The notes beneath the pieces are model-generated. The model was not told the DNA's origin, did not search any database, and saw only the letters and a program-made list of their open reading frames with translations. A DNA stretch of 64,000 bases from Calonectria ilicicola. Taxonomy: Eukaryota > Ascomycota > Sordariomycetes > Hypocreales > Nectriaceae. Where the stretch lies: positions 1,736,001-1,800,000 of the forward strand of contig CP085835.1 in the NCBI GenBank assembly GCA_020809705.1, written 5' to 3'. Shown here piece by piece: positions 1 through 11,938 of the stretch (the first letter of the stretch is position 1; every line of letters begins with the position of its first letter). Made by a program: the position numbers and the translations under genes.

Positions 1-287
1 CAAACCACACGCACACTATCTCTTTGGATTGTGTAAGGCCACCAATAAAGGATATATATTGTATTGTTTCCAGTGCATTGGGTGGTGTGAGATGCAGAGT
101 CTTTGTGCGATTTGCCCTAAATCTCTTTTTTGTCATACAGGCTCAAGGATTTTCCGTCTCATAATTACAATTTTTAAGCTTTGAATTTACAACTTCTTAG
201 TATTCTATCGGCTACGCCTCGAGCATACGGTCCAGGGGGGGTGATTCGCTGTTTCACTCATTGAGCAGATTCACAGCTGACTTATTG

Positions 288-2309
288 CTAGTTCTTTATA
301 TCATAAATAACACCTCCAGTGGCAAATGGCAGTCTCGCAATGTTCATATTACCAATCCCAGCCGCCAATGTTAGTGCTGTTCGGTTGTAGCTATCCTTTG
401 CATTGATGTCAATCACCATCAGTAGCCAGTAGTAGCTTTACAATGTACCTATAGCCATCATCAGCCACCCACGAGAGCAAAGTTTGATCCCAATTGTCCT
501 TTGCATTGATGTAAATCCCGTTAGTAGGTAGTAGCAGCTTCACAATGTCTCTGTGGCCATTTCTGGCCGCCCACATTAATGGCGTTCGCTTGAAATGATC
601 CTTTGCATTGAAATTGGCACCCTTAGTATTTAGAAGTAGCTTCACAATCTCCATGTGGCCATTTTCAGCTGCCCAAGATAACGGTGTCTGGTGGTAGTGT
701 TCGCTATTGAGGTCTTCAGTAGCCAGAAGCATCTTCATAGCAGCCCCATGCCCATTCATTGCGGCCAATAATAGCGGCGGCATAGGAACTATGCGACCTT
801 CGAAATCTCTCCAATACCCCAACTGTACAGATATATCAATCTCTTGTGGAACACTCGTGCCTTGCTGCACAAGCGCTTTTACTGCATCTTGATGACCACT
901 AGCCAAGGCAACGAACAGTGGATATTGATATCGCTCCCCTTTAATATTGATTCTCGGATTATGGCGACGTGTTGTGCATATGAGCCTTGGTAAGTTTCTC
1001 TCTGCGAGGATATACAGAAGACTTGCGGTCGGTGTATAGCGATGAACCTGATACTTCTCGAACAGGTTATTGAGGTTAATCCATGTTTTTAGGGGAAACT
1101 CTTTGATAAAGTCGTCTTGTGGTAACCCATTTGCAGCAGAATCGCTGTGAGGGAGAATATAGCGTGTTGCGTACGCTAGAAATGGAAACTTGTTTGACAC
1201 TAGTTTCCGCAATCTTCTAGCCTCATTAGAAAGCGCCCTTGGAAGTGCTTTGGTAGATGATTGGTAAGCCGATATATCAGCCTTAATATAGGTATGACAA
1301 CACTTCTTCAGCCGGTCATGACTGAAGCTTTCGAAGTCCTCGCAAAGTTCAGGCCAAATATGACGAAGACCGTTATCTTTGAGTAAAAAGTCTCGGACTG
1401 ATTCATGGATGAACTGAACTGTATCAGACTTGGTAACCTCAGCAAGCCCTTTAGAGGAACTGAGGACAAATCTCTGTTGGTAGTCTATAGTGATAAGTTC
1501 AGGGTTCCATTCATGGCCGTCTTCCATACCCGGGTCTAAGCCAGATACAACTGCAAAGTAAGGTTCCTCGCGCTTCAACGGCCTTTTTGCGTAGAGTATC
1601 CACTGGATGCATAGCAGAAAATCGTCCATGTTAATTTGGTCCCTTTGTAACATGTCTTTGAATAGCTCGGTGAGTTCAGCAGGTATCTCTTGAAGTCGCT
1701 TTCTCACGGCGAAGATGCGGCCTCTTCGAAACTCGCCGTTGAGAATTTTGACTACCAAAACAACCCACATAAAGACACCACCTGCCTTCTGCAATATCCC
1801 GGCTCTGATTTCCCTGGCCTGCGCATCCGTTCCTGCTCTCAGGTTGCTTTGAACATAATTGTATAGATCTTGCTCGTGACCGACCTGATCTTCCAATATC
1901 AGTTTACGACCAGTCCGTATGTCGATGTAAGGATAATGACGACTAGAAAAGCAAATGTTCAACATTAATCCCTGTTGGACAGCATACTCGGTAAGATGTT
2001 CGTCCCGTAACCTCCAGATGGAAGGCATGCGATGGCAACGTTATGCGTACCAATGTTCCCCAAGGTGTATGTGTTGGTGTCGGTCGGGTCACTGGGCAGG
2101 CTGGCGTGAACGTTGTCCAACATAGCTGCTGCTGCGGCCATCTCGATATGGAGCGCGCAGACCCAGCCAACATTATAGGCGGTGTTTGATAGTGATTTTG
2201 GAGTACAAGTTTGTCCCTGCTTCGTTCTCTGTCGTTTCGAAGCCTGTAGAAATGCCTTGTCGCCAGCGGTTCCGCCCCAATTTCTCTTTGCACCGCCTAC
2301 AGCACTCAT
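288..2309 (-). pseudogene. Broken NLR-type receptor (PNP-NACHT-ankyrin), internally deleted
   Basis: Remnant of a fungal STAND/NLR receptor. From an ATG at 2309 the first frame shows the nucleoside-phosphorylase-like N-terminus typical of these proteins (YNVGWVCALHIEM, then TYTLGNIGTHNVAIACLP) and stops at 1965. Around 2010 the homology jumps, in a different frame, into the second half of a NACHT domain (ICFSSRHYPYI, GVFMWVVLVVKILN, LLCIQWILYAKRPLKREE). Three to four ankyrin repeats follow (for example TPLSWAAENGHMEIVKLLL). The rest of the PNP domain and the NACHT P-loop/Walker B half are missing. A second frame break at about 409-411 moves the last ankyrin repeat (DINAKDSYNRTALTLAAG) into another frame, which ends at 288. 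Intact members act as intracellular sensors in heterokaryon incompatibility and defence; this copy cannot bind nucleotide. An alternative is that the 539-residue middle ORF (409-2028) is still expressed as a truncated NACHT-ankyrin protein. Confidence 0.85.
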
Positions 2310-2948
2310 CTCCGCAGCGGATATTATTTGGCTGTCATGGATGTCTTGTATCTAAGCTTGGAGGCACTGGCAGCATTGGATCGTAAGAATTGGAAGCGTG
2401 CGGTGCCCAAGCTTCGCAAAACATGGACGGGGCTGAACCTAAGGCTGAGCCGAGTGCGACCCGTGACTCAGCCACTGCACAGCCATGTGCGCATATGCAT
2501 GATGCATTCACAATTTTGCATTGGCTTGTGCAGCACCAAGTCCGTCATAATATTAGAAAGCTCGTCATTACTACTAGCCTATAGAAGTTTCGGGGTTTCA
2601 AACGTCTAGTCTAGCTAGCTGAACTAAAGAATAGTGATTAGTTTAGAATCTTGAGATGTGGCTCCAAACGTCCCTCACCCCTCACCAAATCGCCCGCGTC
2701 AGTGAGCTAGGCGGTCCAATCCACCAACCTAACTTTGGTCCAATCAAGCGATAAAAATGATCTTGGCGGTTAGCCTCTTCTTACAAGTCAACATGATATG
2801 TATTGCATGATAATGAAGTTTGCATGTGCAGTCTATTGTTACGGCCTTCTATAGCATCTATACTCCGTTTTCACCATTCTGGGACCAGCTACTAGTGCGA
2901 GAATAACCACCCATCGAACCTCCTCGGCCTCCCTCGCAATGTGATTCT
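2310..2948. other. Intergenic, no gene seen
   Basis: 639 bp between the broken NLR and the stop of the CHAT gene. Short plus-strand ORFs here lack family motifs, a start context or splice signals; I see no repeat or RNA. Confidence 0.6.
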
Positions 2949-5900
2949 TTACACACCAAAATGAACATATGGGACCCAATGTGGTGTTACTTCGTCCTCC
3001 AACATGACAATGTTTCTTGGCAGGCTATCATGCTTTTTATCATCGGGAAAACTTTCAACGACCCCATAGACGGGCTCAACTTTGGTTGATTCTCGAGTGA
3101 GTTGACGGCCACCATTTGACAACCATTGGCCACGAAGTGTTCTCATTGCTTTGTGAAGTCCCCAAGAGACTGAAGCATCGTTAATCCCCAAGTCTTTCAA
3201 TTCCTCATACACCATCCGCGACATTTCTACGCATAACTCATCATCCACTTCCCACAAGGTCCCAATTACGTGGCGATAGCCTGCGAGTTGACACCCACTA
3301 ATGAGATGTATATGTTCGTCAATGAAGTCATCGTCGTAAATTTGACCAGTTCCGCACGCTGACAAATACGCGAGAAATGGTAGCTGTTGATGGATATTGG
3401 TCTCAAGAAGGTCCGCCACTGTTATGGAATCTCCGACGCCCTCGAGCAGTAAGTGGCTTTTGGATGGATCCTTTGTGTCTGTATGTCCGTGGCCAGCAAA
3501 ATGAAAGATGCTGCACTGGGGTAGGGTCGATTTGATGTCCTCTCGTGTCTTGAGGTGCTCAATAAGGTTAAAAGACATGGACTTGCAAGTTTCACGCAGC
3601 ATCCCCAACTCTTTGGTCACAAAAGGCAAGTTTGAATGACCTGAAGTGTGTTCCATCGCGACAGCAAGCATTTGGTTAGAAGCTAAAACCAAAGGGCCTC
3701 GGCGGCTGTATTCAATAGTCTTGACTGAAGAACTGTAGGAAGACACGACCCTGTCAAGCACTGTCTCGTGATGGGCGGCGTTGTGGTGTCCAGCTGCATG
3801 AAGGGGGAATCTGATCAGCGGCCCGGTAGGAATCCACCATATGCGAGGCCAGTCATCGGTCGGAGTTGCATTGAAGCCCAGTGCACTCAAAACGGGGTTT
3901 GCGACAGTGTCCCACAGCCACTCGAGAGTCTCAAGTTTGCCCCGAGCGTTTTCCTCGACGCGTTTCTGCACGTCCTCAAACTTGAGATGAGGCAGAAATA
4001 AGAGCCGAATATCGTGTTCTTGAATCAAAATAGCGTCGCATCGAATTTCACTAACATTGACCACGACGATTGGACCGCATCTTGCTGCATGTTTGATTTC
4101 AGCCTCGTTTAATGCAAGTAAGAACCTCTCGAAGCCAGGATGTTGGCGTATTTCGTCGATGAGCTCGTCAAAACCTTTCGAAGTTTCGTAACGTTGGCTG
4201 ATTTCATGCCAATATTGTGTGTTTTCTGGCAAGTTATGAGAATCCTGAATGGCAGCGGAATCCAATTTGTTTCGCAGACGGGAAAACCTTTCTGCCAGCA
4301 GCGGGTGCTTTTCCTTCAATGCTGCAATATCTGTGCGAATTTCTTGGATATTAGAAGCGAGGACCCCGCGACCCGTTTCAAGTAGGTTGATGATTTTAAA
4401 CGGATCCTGCCCAGTCACTCCAGCAAGGGCTGCCGCGTCGCTGGCGAAACCAGCCACCTTCATCAGAATATGCTGTCTGTCAGAATTATGGATTGATCGA
4501 TGTGTCAATTTGGGAATCAGAGCCAATGTTTCTTCTGCTGCTTTGTATGCTTGTGCCCATTGTGATGTGAGTACAAAGTGTTGCGTGAGCTCCATGCCGG
4601 CACGTGCTCGAATGATTGTTTCTGCGCGCTCTTGATGGAGTGCCGACTCAAAATTCACAATTGACTCTTGCAGATCGCCTAATTGTTCCGTTTGAGAATA
4701 ACGCAAGCCAAGCAATCGACCAAGATTGTATAATCGCCCTGCCTTTTGCGGGTCATCATCTGCAGTCAATTCCAGCGCTTCGTGTACAGCATCGATGGCT
4801 CTCTCTAAATCGTAAGTGTCCTCGGTGGCGGCATACTGTTCACCTAAGCGACTGGCTAGGTTGCTCAAATACATTGGTCGATCAGGATGATCCTTTGGAA
4901 GCATTCCTGATGCGGTTTGTGCCAGTTCAATTGCTTCTTCAAGACATTTAGATAATCCGGTCTCTGAAAATTTGATCCCGAGCAAAACTCCAAACTGGTT
5001 ATATGACATGACTCGTTCAGGGTGGTCCGCTGCAATCGCATTCATTGACTCTTTTGTCAATGTAATTGCTTCATCTAATTGTGAAATCTCATTCGTTCTG
5101 GAATATTTGGAGCTTAGCTTACTTCCAAGATCGAGCAACAGGCGTGGGTACATTGGTTGACTCTTTTCAATGACTTGAATAGAGTTCCGCAGTGTTTTGA
5201 TGGTTTCTTCTAAATCAACCATCGCCCCAAACCTTGCGTATCTAAGGTCAAGGACATTTCCTAATTCTCGCAGCCGGTTTATGTATTCTGGATTATGGCG
5301 CGGTGTCATTTCAACGCATTCCTGTTGCGTTTGAATAGCCTCGTCTAGGTCAACCATAGCTCCCAACCTTGAGTATCTGGTATGAAGAAAAATGGAAAGA
5401 TTGTGCATGAATGATATTCGATCCGGGTCATCGTTAGAGCTGATTCCAACAGCAGCTCTCGCGAGAGAAATGGCATGTTGCAAGTCTTTCATATCACCAG
5501 TCATCGAATATCTGTCACTTAATCGGTTGGCGAGACCGTTTAGAGATGATGCTCGATGCGGATGATTGATTGGCATTGCATCAACTGCCTGCTGTGTAAT
5601 CTCAACGGCATCTGTCATATCAGATAAAGTCCCAGAGCTGGAGAATCTGAGCCCAAGTAAAGTTCCTAGATTCAGTAAACTCTCAATGTAGTTCAAATCC
5701 CCTTCCGGAATGACCTCAAGAAGTTGTCTTTGAACGGATATGGCATTATCGAGGTCAAAGAGTGACCCGGATATCGAGTGTTGACGTCCCAAAGCCATTG
5801 AGAGATTTTGCACATATTCTACGTAGTAAATATTGTCTGTGGGTGTTGAATCTACTGCTTCACGAGTAACACGAATGCAAGTTTCTAGATCAGCGGAGTC

Positions 5901-6305
5901 CCCAGTATTCGCGTACTTTTCATAAAACTCGGTTCCAAGGCAGTTCAACACTTCGGGTCGAAGAGGATGTTCCGTGGGCAGAAGCTCAAAAGCCCTTTGG
6001 GTAAACCGAATAGCCTCTTCCAAATCTTCCAGTGCTCTTGTTGCCATATGTCGATCAAAAAGCATCTGTCCGACATGATTGAGGTTTGCCGGATTGGTGC
6101 GTCCGTTTTTGGAGATGATTGTAACGGCTTCCTGGCCAATCCGAATTGCGTCATCTAAATCACCCAACCTCTTTGTCTGTAAATATCTGTCGTGTAGGAG
6201 ACCGGCAAGATTATTGAGACGTATCCCTCGATATGGGCAAGATTGGCCATTGTCAGTTATAGCTTTCTGTTCCTCTCGGATAGCGTTATCGAGAAAAGTT
6301 GACAT
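2949..6305 (-). CDS. TPR-CHAT protein (caspase-like peptidase domain)
   Basis: Intronless ORF of 1118 residues. Residues about 1-620 are tandem TPR-like units of the fungal type, each about 50 residues long and marked by a recurring LG..L..RY/F..... G...DL..AI pattern. The C-terminal part (about 760-1118) is a CHAT domain, a clan CD caspase/separase-like fold. Both predicted catalytic residues are present: His near 939 in IFHFAGHGH and Cys near 984 in FLAYLSACGTG. The end of the CHAT fold (YRHVIGTLWEVDD) is intact. In bacteria TPR-CHAT proteins are effector proteases (for example the Craspase partner), and in fungi they often sit with NLR and HET genes. The substrate is unknown. It lies next to a broken NLR, which suggests a role in programmed cell death or non-self recognition (inference). 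The ATG at 6305 opens the TPR region directly. Confidence 0.9.
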   Translation of the reverse strand: MSTFLDNAIREEQKAITDNGQSCPYRGIRLNNLAGLLHDRYLQTKRLGDLDDAIRIGQEAVTIISKNGRTNPANLNHVGQMLFDRHMATRALEDLEEAIRFTQRAFELLPTEHPLRPEVLNCLGTEFYEKYANTGDSADLETCIRVTREAVDSTPTDNIYYVEYVQNLSMALGRQHSISGSLFDLDNAISVQRQLLEVIPEGDLNYIESLLNLGTLLGLRFSSSGTLSDMTDAVEITQQAVDAMPINHPHRASSLNGLANRLSDRYSMTGDMKDLQHAISLARAAVGISSNDDPDRISFMHNLSIFLHTRYSRLGAMVDLDEAIQTQQECVEMTPRHNPEYINRLRELGNVLDLRYARFGAMVDLEETIKTLRNSIQVIEKSQPMYPRLLLDLGSKLSSKYSRTNEISQLDEAITLTKESMNAIAADHPERVMSYNQFGVLLGIKFSETGLSKCLEEAIELAQTASGMLPKDHPDRPMYLSNLASRLGEQYAATEDTYDLERAIDAVHEALELTADDDPQKAGRLYNLGRLLGLRYSQTEQLGDLQESIVNFESALHQERAETIIRARAGMELTQHFVLTSQWAQAYKAAEETLALIPKLTHRSIHNSDRQHILMKVAGFASDAAALAGVTGQDPFKIINLLETGRGVLASNIQEIRTDIAALKEKHPLLAERFSRLRNKLDSAAIQDSHNLPENTQYWHEISQRYETSKGFDELIDEIRQHPGFERFLLALNEAEIKHAARCGPIVVVNVSEIRCDAILIQEHDIRLLFLPHLKFEDVQKRVEENARGKLETLEWLWDTVANPVLSALGFNATPTDDWPRIWWIPTGPLIRFPLHAAGHHNAAHHETVLDRVVSSYSSSVKTIEYSRRGPLVLASNQMLAVAMEHTSGHSNLPFVTKELGMLRETCKSMSFNLIEHLKTREDIKSTLPQCSIFHFAGHGHTDTKDPSKSHLLLEGVGDSITVADLLETNIHQQLPFLAYLSACGTGQIYDDDFIDEHIHLISGCQLAGYRHVIGTLWEVDDELCVEMSRMVYEELKDLGINDASVSWGLHKAMRTLRGQWLSNGGRQLTRESTKVEPVYGVVESFPDDKKHDSLPRNIVMLEDEVTPHWVPYVHFGV

Positions 6306-7402
6306 ATTATACCGATGTGATGTGTATGTTTGCCCAACCTACCAGGCCGGCATAAGCTACATTGAAAGTATACGTTGATAAGTCTTTTATAAAGCTATCT
6401 AGTAAAAGCATGAGTCATACTTATGCAAAGAACCAAAGAAAAAAAGCATTACAGAACTTTCTCCAATCAGCTTTTGCCACGTGCTGGCAACAAATGGGGT
6501 GGGGTTTGACTTGGAATATTGCTAGTGATTACAGTGGCTCTGTTAGCTTACGTCATCCTCTACAGAGATACCTAGAGCAGGTAGATCATGCTTCAACTAT
6601 AAAAACGTCCTCTAAAAATTGCGAGCGATCAGTTTAGTATAGAACCGGTAGGGTGGGTCAGGTCATAACGGTTATTATTATTTTACTAATATATTTTTAA
6701 CTTAATCATAAATTATTATTAATAGTATTCAAGCTTATTAATAATTAAAGGCTCAATTATAGGCAATTCGTATTTTATTGATTGGTGTAGTAGGGCTATG
6801 GGGTAGATTATTCTTAGCAAGCTTTATTCTGCCAAGTTTAACCGCTTGTGGTGTCTAGTGTCATAACACCCCAAGTATCTACTAAGGATCGCCGGATCAA
6901 GTATTCACAAAGTGGTGATAAGCTGCGTCTAGATTTACATTGCATAACCATCTTCTCTGCTAAGCAGAGTCTGGTAAGAACACTTGCACCCAGATGGCAG
7001 TAGAGGAACTGAGATTGAACAACGTTACCTGTAGAGTACACGCCAGTTTCATATTTGGATCTCTCACCAAATACACTTCTCACAGGCATTGCTACCACTT
7101 CTAAAATACTCGTCTCCTCTCTTGTTTGTTATCGACGTGAGGGCTAGCTGGAGTCATGGCTACATTGATGAAAATAAATTTCACCGCTATAAATAATACG
7201 ATATTAATCGCATTCAATCTAAACCCATATGACGGAATTTACTTTTCTTCTCAGCCTTGAAAAGGCCGGACGTTGGCACAGATATTATGATTCTTTTATT
7301 AATACTTTATGCTTCTGGAAGTTTATCAAATGCACCAATTTTAATGCAAGTTTTAAGATTCATTGCCTCTTAAAACTCATTTAAACGCGAGTTGTCCGAA
7401 GT
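6306..7402. other. Intergenic, partly AT-rich, no gene seen
   Basis: About 1.1 kb. The part from 6660 to 6770 is very AT-rich (runs of tta/att), preceded by a G-rich patch near 6645. ORFs here show no domain. It may be an old decayed element, but no termini are recognisable. Confidence 0.5.
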
Positions 7403-8253
7403 TTATTTCACCGAGATTGTATAGGCGGAAGTCTTGAAGACAGCGTTAGAGCCTATAGAGATGTTAGCTATTGTTCCTGCGACCAAATAACAAGAGAGAT
7501 GAAACGCACCAGTAAAAGGCTCGGTGCCAGCCTGGAGGCTAGTTACAACCATGCTGGTGCTGACACCCTGGTAGCTAGTTAGGTAGTTGAAGAAGAGCTT
7601 CAGATCGCCGGACCAGTTTCCGATGTTGGATGGGGCGACGAAAGAGTAGACCGTGGTGTCGCCGTTGGGTCCAGAGTAGAGCTTCCACTTGTAGCCGTTG
7701 ATAGTTGGGGTGGCGATGGGCGAGCCAGTTGAAGAAATAGGGCCAGCACCACCGTAGGTACCAAGCCAGACCATGATCTCGTACTTGTTGGCCGAGCTGG
7801 CTGAGGGCGCAAGCCACAGGTCGTAAGAGACATCAGCAACCATATTGGAGCCGGAGTACCTGACATTTGTTAAACATCATCATCAAAATTTTCATCTCAA
7901 TTCTCATACCTCCAAGTCCAAGTCGAGGGGATGGAGCTGATGGCCGAAAGTTTCTTGTTAACCTTCTCCAGAGCCACGTTGGAGTACGACTTGACCGAGC
8001 TGGAGCCACCAGCCCAGGTCCAAGAAGTAGACCAGACGACTGAGCTTCCGCTCAGCTTAGTGAATGTAGTGCACTGAGAGCCAGAGCTAGCTTGGGCAGC
8101 ACCCCAGTTGTTGTGGTAGACAGTGTAAGCACCGGTGGAAAGGGATCCCCAGCTATCGCACCAGGTGGTGGCACGCTTCTCGAGTGTAGGAGTAGGGCTT
8201 GCAGCGCCAAGTGCGGCGAACAAAGCCGTTGCAAGATAAGAGACAGACTTCAT
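7403..8253 (-). CDS. Secreted GH12 endo-beta-1,4-glucanase / xyloglucanase
   Basis: Two exons on the minus strand, 8253-7910 and 7859-7403, separated by a 50-bp intron. The splice restores [20 protein letters not shown], the GH12 core. The product is 266 residues with a signal peptide ([19 protein letters not shown]) and a Kex2-like EKR at the propeptide end. The nucleophile Glu is in KYEIMVWLG and the acid/base Glu in QAGTEPFTG; both are present, so the enzyme should be active. GH12 enzymes cut beta-1,4-glucan or xyloglucan in plant cell walls, extracellularly. I chose the ATG at 8253, not an upstream in-frame Met, because it opens the signal peptide. Family length is usually 230-270 residues, so it is full length. 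Confidence 0.93.
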
Positions 8254-11200
8254 AGTGAATGTATGGGTAAAAAAAAAGAATGTACTGAAATAGATATACA
8301 AAAGAATGTAGTTGAACGATGGATGACTGAAGCAAACGTCTGGATCGAGAGAACCATCGTTCTTCTTATCCTTCTCACCAACTGAGGCTAAAGCCGCCTC
8401 CTATCATCCCAACTCCTCTAATTACGGCCGGCACACCATTTTCGGATACGCAACATTTTGGTCTGGTTTCGTCCGATCAATAGTTCTCCCCTTTCTGCCA
8501 CACCTGAAACCAGGGTGCAGAAGATGGTCGTTTTTGGGTGTTTCTGGTGGCCTGCCTGACCAGGGTCGCACCCCATGCCTCCGAACTTACCGAACCACTA
8601 GCCCTAATTTTTTAATTCTCCCACCAATTGATAGTGCGGGGATCCCTGCTGCGGGGGCAGGTGATTCTCCACCATCAATCGTTTTAGCGTGCACTAGGCC
8701 CTGTGTGGTGCCAGCAGCGTGGTTGGAGCTTAAAGATAGCTGATATACCTCATGGATGGAAGCTGTTATGGCTACACTCGTTGCGGCTCTCGCAATGGGG
8801 CCACTAATAGCCGGATATTACTTCATGTGGTTCTATCATTTTTACGTAGTGAAATGCGATGGACCATGTCCATTTTTTTCATCAATGTGGGTCTGTCACT
8901 TTTCAATCAGCCCGGCACAAGTGGTTGAACAATCATTACATGATTCGTTCAATTGTACTTCTCATGCGGCCTAGATATTCGGGGACTTGTTCGTGTTTTC
9001 ATTTTCAGCGTTCTACTTCTGTGGCCATGGCCGCAAACCGCCTGGCAGCATGCCGTTGTAGATTCATTCAGAAATCCCTCCCTGTTAGGGCCGTCAAAAT
9101 GGGGTGCAGCATGCTGTTCCGCATCAACAAAAGCAAATTCTCTTCGAATCTTCTCAATAGTAAGGTTGAACATTATGAAGGCCGGCAAATCTTGAACACA
9201 CCTCGCATACACAGACAACTCTCCCAGCCAGCGCCCACGGTGATCAAGCTTGTGTCGACAAACATGAGTCTATCCGAACTCGCTAATCCAAGATGGGATT
9301 TCAGTCTGCTTGTCTTTTATATAGAAGCCCTCTATTACCACGTGTTTAGGCGATTTCAAGCCTTGTCTCATGAAGTCGGGCATTTTTTTTTACATGTATC
9401 GCCAGTTCGACATGCCGCAGGACATCGCCAACCTAGCCAGTTGAGTTCTGGATGCAGGAGGGTGACTTGGCGTTCCTAAGCATAATAAAAATAGACTTAT
9501 CCCGCATTAAAACTACTAATGCAATTACATTACCACAAGTGACATAGGAGAGGAGAGCAATAAACAACACCATGGCTAGGCTCCTGCGTGGTACGTGTGT
9601 TGTAATCTCGTTGGTTAGATGTCCACACTAAATTATGGTCTCAACAAGATTTTTGACATTTTTAGTAGGTTGGTGCACGTCCTTGTTGACTGTTGACGGT
9701 CCTAAAAATGGGCCATGTGATGATAGAATACGAGTGGATGGATGCTAATATCCCTTGGCAAGCCATTGAGCCATGTTTATGTGCATTATGCATTGACAGC
9801 TCTTCGACTGCGAACCTTCATAAACACTTCACTAGGTTTGTACGGCGTGCATACAAACCCACCAGGATACACTTAACGAGTTTCAGCTATCGATTATGTT
9901 GAGCATAAGGGGGTGAGTGTTCTGCGAATGCCCATTTACAATTCGTGATGGATAAAATTAAAATTAATTCTCTTGCGCAAGTATTCATTTGCTAATCTTC
10001 GACAATGTTCTGAGAAACCGAATAATAAAATAATCAATCATGCCGTTGCGGTCATATCCCTGCAACCCGGAATCAACCCGTCCATCCCTAGCTTCACTAG
10101 CCACTCCTGTATTTCCGTCCGACACTATGCGAGCAAGTGCGCGGGATTTTGGCAGTAGCGATCCTACAAACCGCACCTTTATTTTACTGAAGTTTATGGT
10201 CCTTATTACAGCAGGCTTCTAGTTCACAAATCGGCACGAAAATATTCTTAATGAGAAAACCATGCAAAAACCAATAGCCCTTTGGTACCAGAGGTGCGTG
10301 CCTCGGTTGCTAAGAGTTATCACGTGGTCAGAAAGCTAGATTAGCTTTGGTCAATAAATAATTGGGTCGAGAGAATAGGCCACCATGCGATCGACGCGCG
10401 TTTCTCCCGCTTGCCCCCTGGAAACGTCCCACGTGGAAGCGAGATTCCAACGGTGAGGCAACAACGGCGAAGTTCCCAGATGTGGGCTCGAAGAACTCAA
10501 CCAAGCAAAAATAGTCTCTACTTTTCTATTTAAAGAATGATATTTTAACCATTTTCGTGTTTAATCCGTGCAGGGAAAAAAATATCCGATCGCTCAAGCT
10601 GGCTGTTAAATCACTGGGTCGCAAAATCGAGCATGAAAAGCAGATACTCGATTAAGATTATATGATCCATTTCCATCCCTATGAAGCTATTCCTGCTGCT
10701 TCTGACGCTGCCGGGATTGATGATGTTCCTGGGCTGGTTCATCCAGGCCAACGGTCGTGTGGGTCCTAACAGTCACAACAGATGTAGGGTAATTCAGGCT
10801 GTTTTCCTTCAGAACGCGGTACCTAAATTGATCAATTGGTGTACAAGGGATCAATCGAAATCATGACTTTGAGAATCTGTAGTACAAAATCAGGCTCTTC
10901 TTTTCTGAGTTTAGTTCATTGAGTATTATTGCATAATATGTTTGTCTTTCTGTTGTGACGGTTTTTTGTCCTCCTTGGGAATTATAGCCTGCTGGTGCTA
11001 CAACATGGCTAGCATAGGGGCCAACTCCAGCCAGAAAGTGTCACAGAGAGTTCAGTACTCACTTTCAAGAGCAAATGATAACAAGGAATAGCCGAGGAAA
11101 TGCGGGATTTTTGTGGTATACGCGGCGTATCTCTAGGCTGGACTTGCCGCATGACTTCAATGGTCCTACCCCCACTGTTGCATTCAAGACCTGGGAACAT

Positions 11201-11422
11201 GGCCGTGAAGAGAAAGCGATAAAGGCTAAGCACGTGGACCGCTGATTCGCTCAAGAAACGTAATACAGAGTGGTTTATCGAACAACATAATTTGTTCAAA
11301 TTTACTATAAAATTAATAAGATGTAAATAATAGAAGAGCCCCAGTTGTTTACAAAGCCTTGGACTGAAGCAATAGCACATAGCCCCCTCCCCTATAATTG
11401 ATCTAACTCTCCCAGTAGTGTT
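8254..11422. other. 3.2-kb gene-free stretch
   Basis: Several ORFs up to 206 codons are open, but none shows a domain, repeat or credible splice structure. A 61-codon ORF at 10681-10866 begins with a hydrophobic leader and could encode a small peptide, but support is weak. No RNA gene or transposon ends were found. Confidence 0.5.
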
Positions 11423-11938
11423 TTAAAAACCCAGAGTAGCCCACAGGGCGAGTCCACCAACGACCCATGGGAACATCATCCTAAAGCTCATCTGCGCATT
11501 GAAGTCTTTTAAGAGGTCTAGGGTTTTTGTTGAGCTGATCCTCAAGGGTCCTTCCTCAGTAGAAGCTGGCTTGTTAATCGCTAGCAACTGATACGATGGC
11601 ACTAGCATCACCATTCGCACCCAGATCCAGCCAATTGGCATGATTGCAGCGGCCGTAGTCCAGATCTTCCAAGGCAGACCAGCTTTGTTCTCCTTGAATT
11701 CGGCGTAGGCAAGAGTGCCGATGGCGATGATGGTGGTTAAGTCAACCCACGGCACCGTTGCGGACATGGACCAGTAAAAGTACTCCCACTGCTTTGCGGC
11801 ATCTTTGGGCGACTTTTGCACGGTTGGGTAGATTGCTGGTAACAAGCGGTAGCCTGATGTCATGGTACCACCGTTGATGAGACTGCCGGCGATTGCTATG
11901 CCTTTGAGAGCGGGGATGTAGGCATGAATTGAGGACAT
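11423..11938 (-). CDS. DUF1772 (anthrone-oxygenase-like) membrane protein
   Basis: 171 residues, no intron. The ATG at 11938 has a strong Kozak context (gccgccATG), so I prefer it to the longer open frame that runs to 12073. Hydrophobic helices alternate with short loops: GIAIAGSLINGGTMTSGY, VPWVDLTTIIAIGTLAY, IWTTAAAIMPIGWIWVRMV and a C-terminal FPWVVGGLALWATLGF. The spacing fits the four-helix DUF1772 family. Some members (HypC, TpcL/EncC-like) oxidise anthrones to anthraquinones in polyketide pathways; others have no known role. There is no polyketide synthase in this window, so the substrate is open. The next gene upstream, about 1 kb away on the same strand, is a heme peroxidase, and the following one is a fatty-acid dioxygenase. 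Confidence 0.75.
   Translation of the reverse strand: MSSIHAYIPALKGIAIAGSLINGGTMTSGYRLLPAIYPTVQKSPKDAAKQWEYFYWSMSATVPWVDLTTIIAIGTLAYAEFKENKAGLPWKIWTTAAAIMPIGWIWVRMVMLVPSYQLLAINKPASTEEGPLRISSTKTLDLLKDFNAQMSFRMMFPWVVGGLALWATLGF

Noticed and set aside
6660..6770. AT-rich block as a possible RIP-mutated transposon
   Set aside because: Too short and without recognisable ends or reading-frame relics.
8859..9479. 206-codon plus-strand ORF
   Set aside because: No domain, irregular composition, overlapping ORFs in other frames, and no splice or start context; likely chance.
10681..10866. 61-codon ORF with hydrophobic start (MKLFLLLLTLPGL)
   Set aside because: Looks like a leader, but the rest is featureless and there is no TATA box or conserved Cys pattern; too weak to call.
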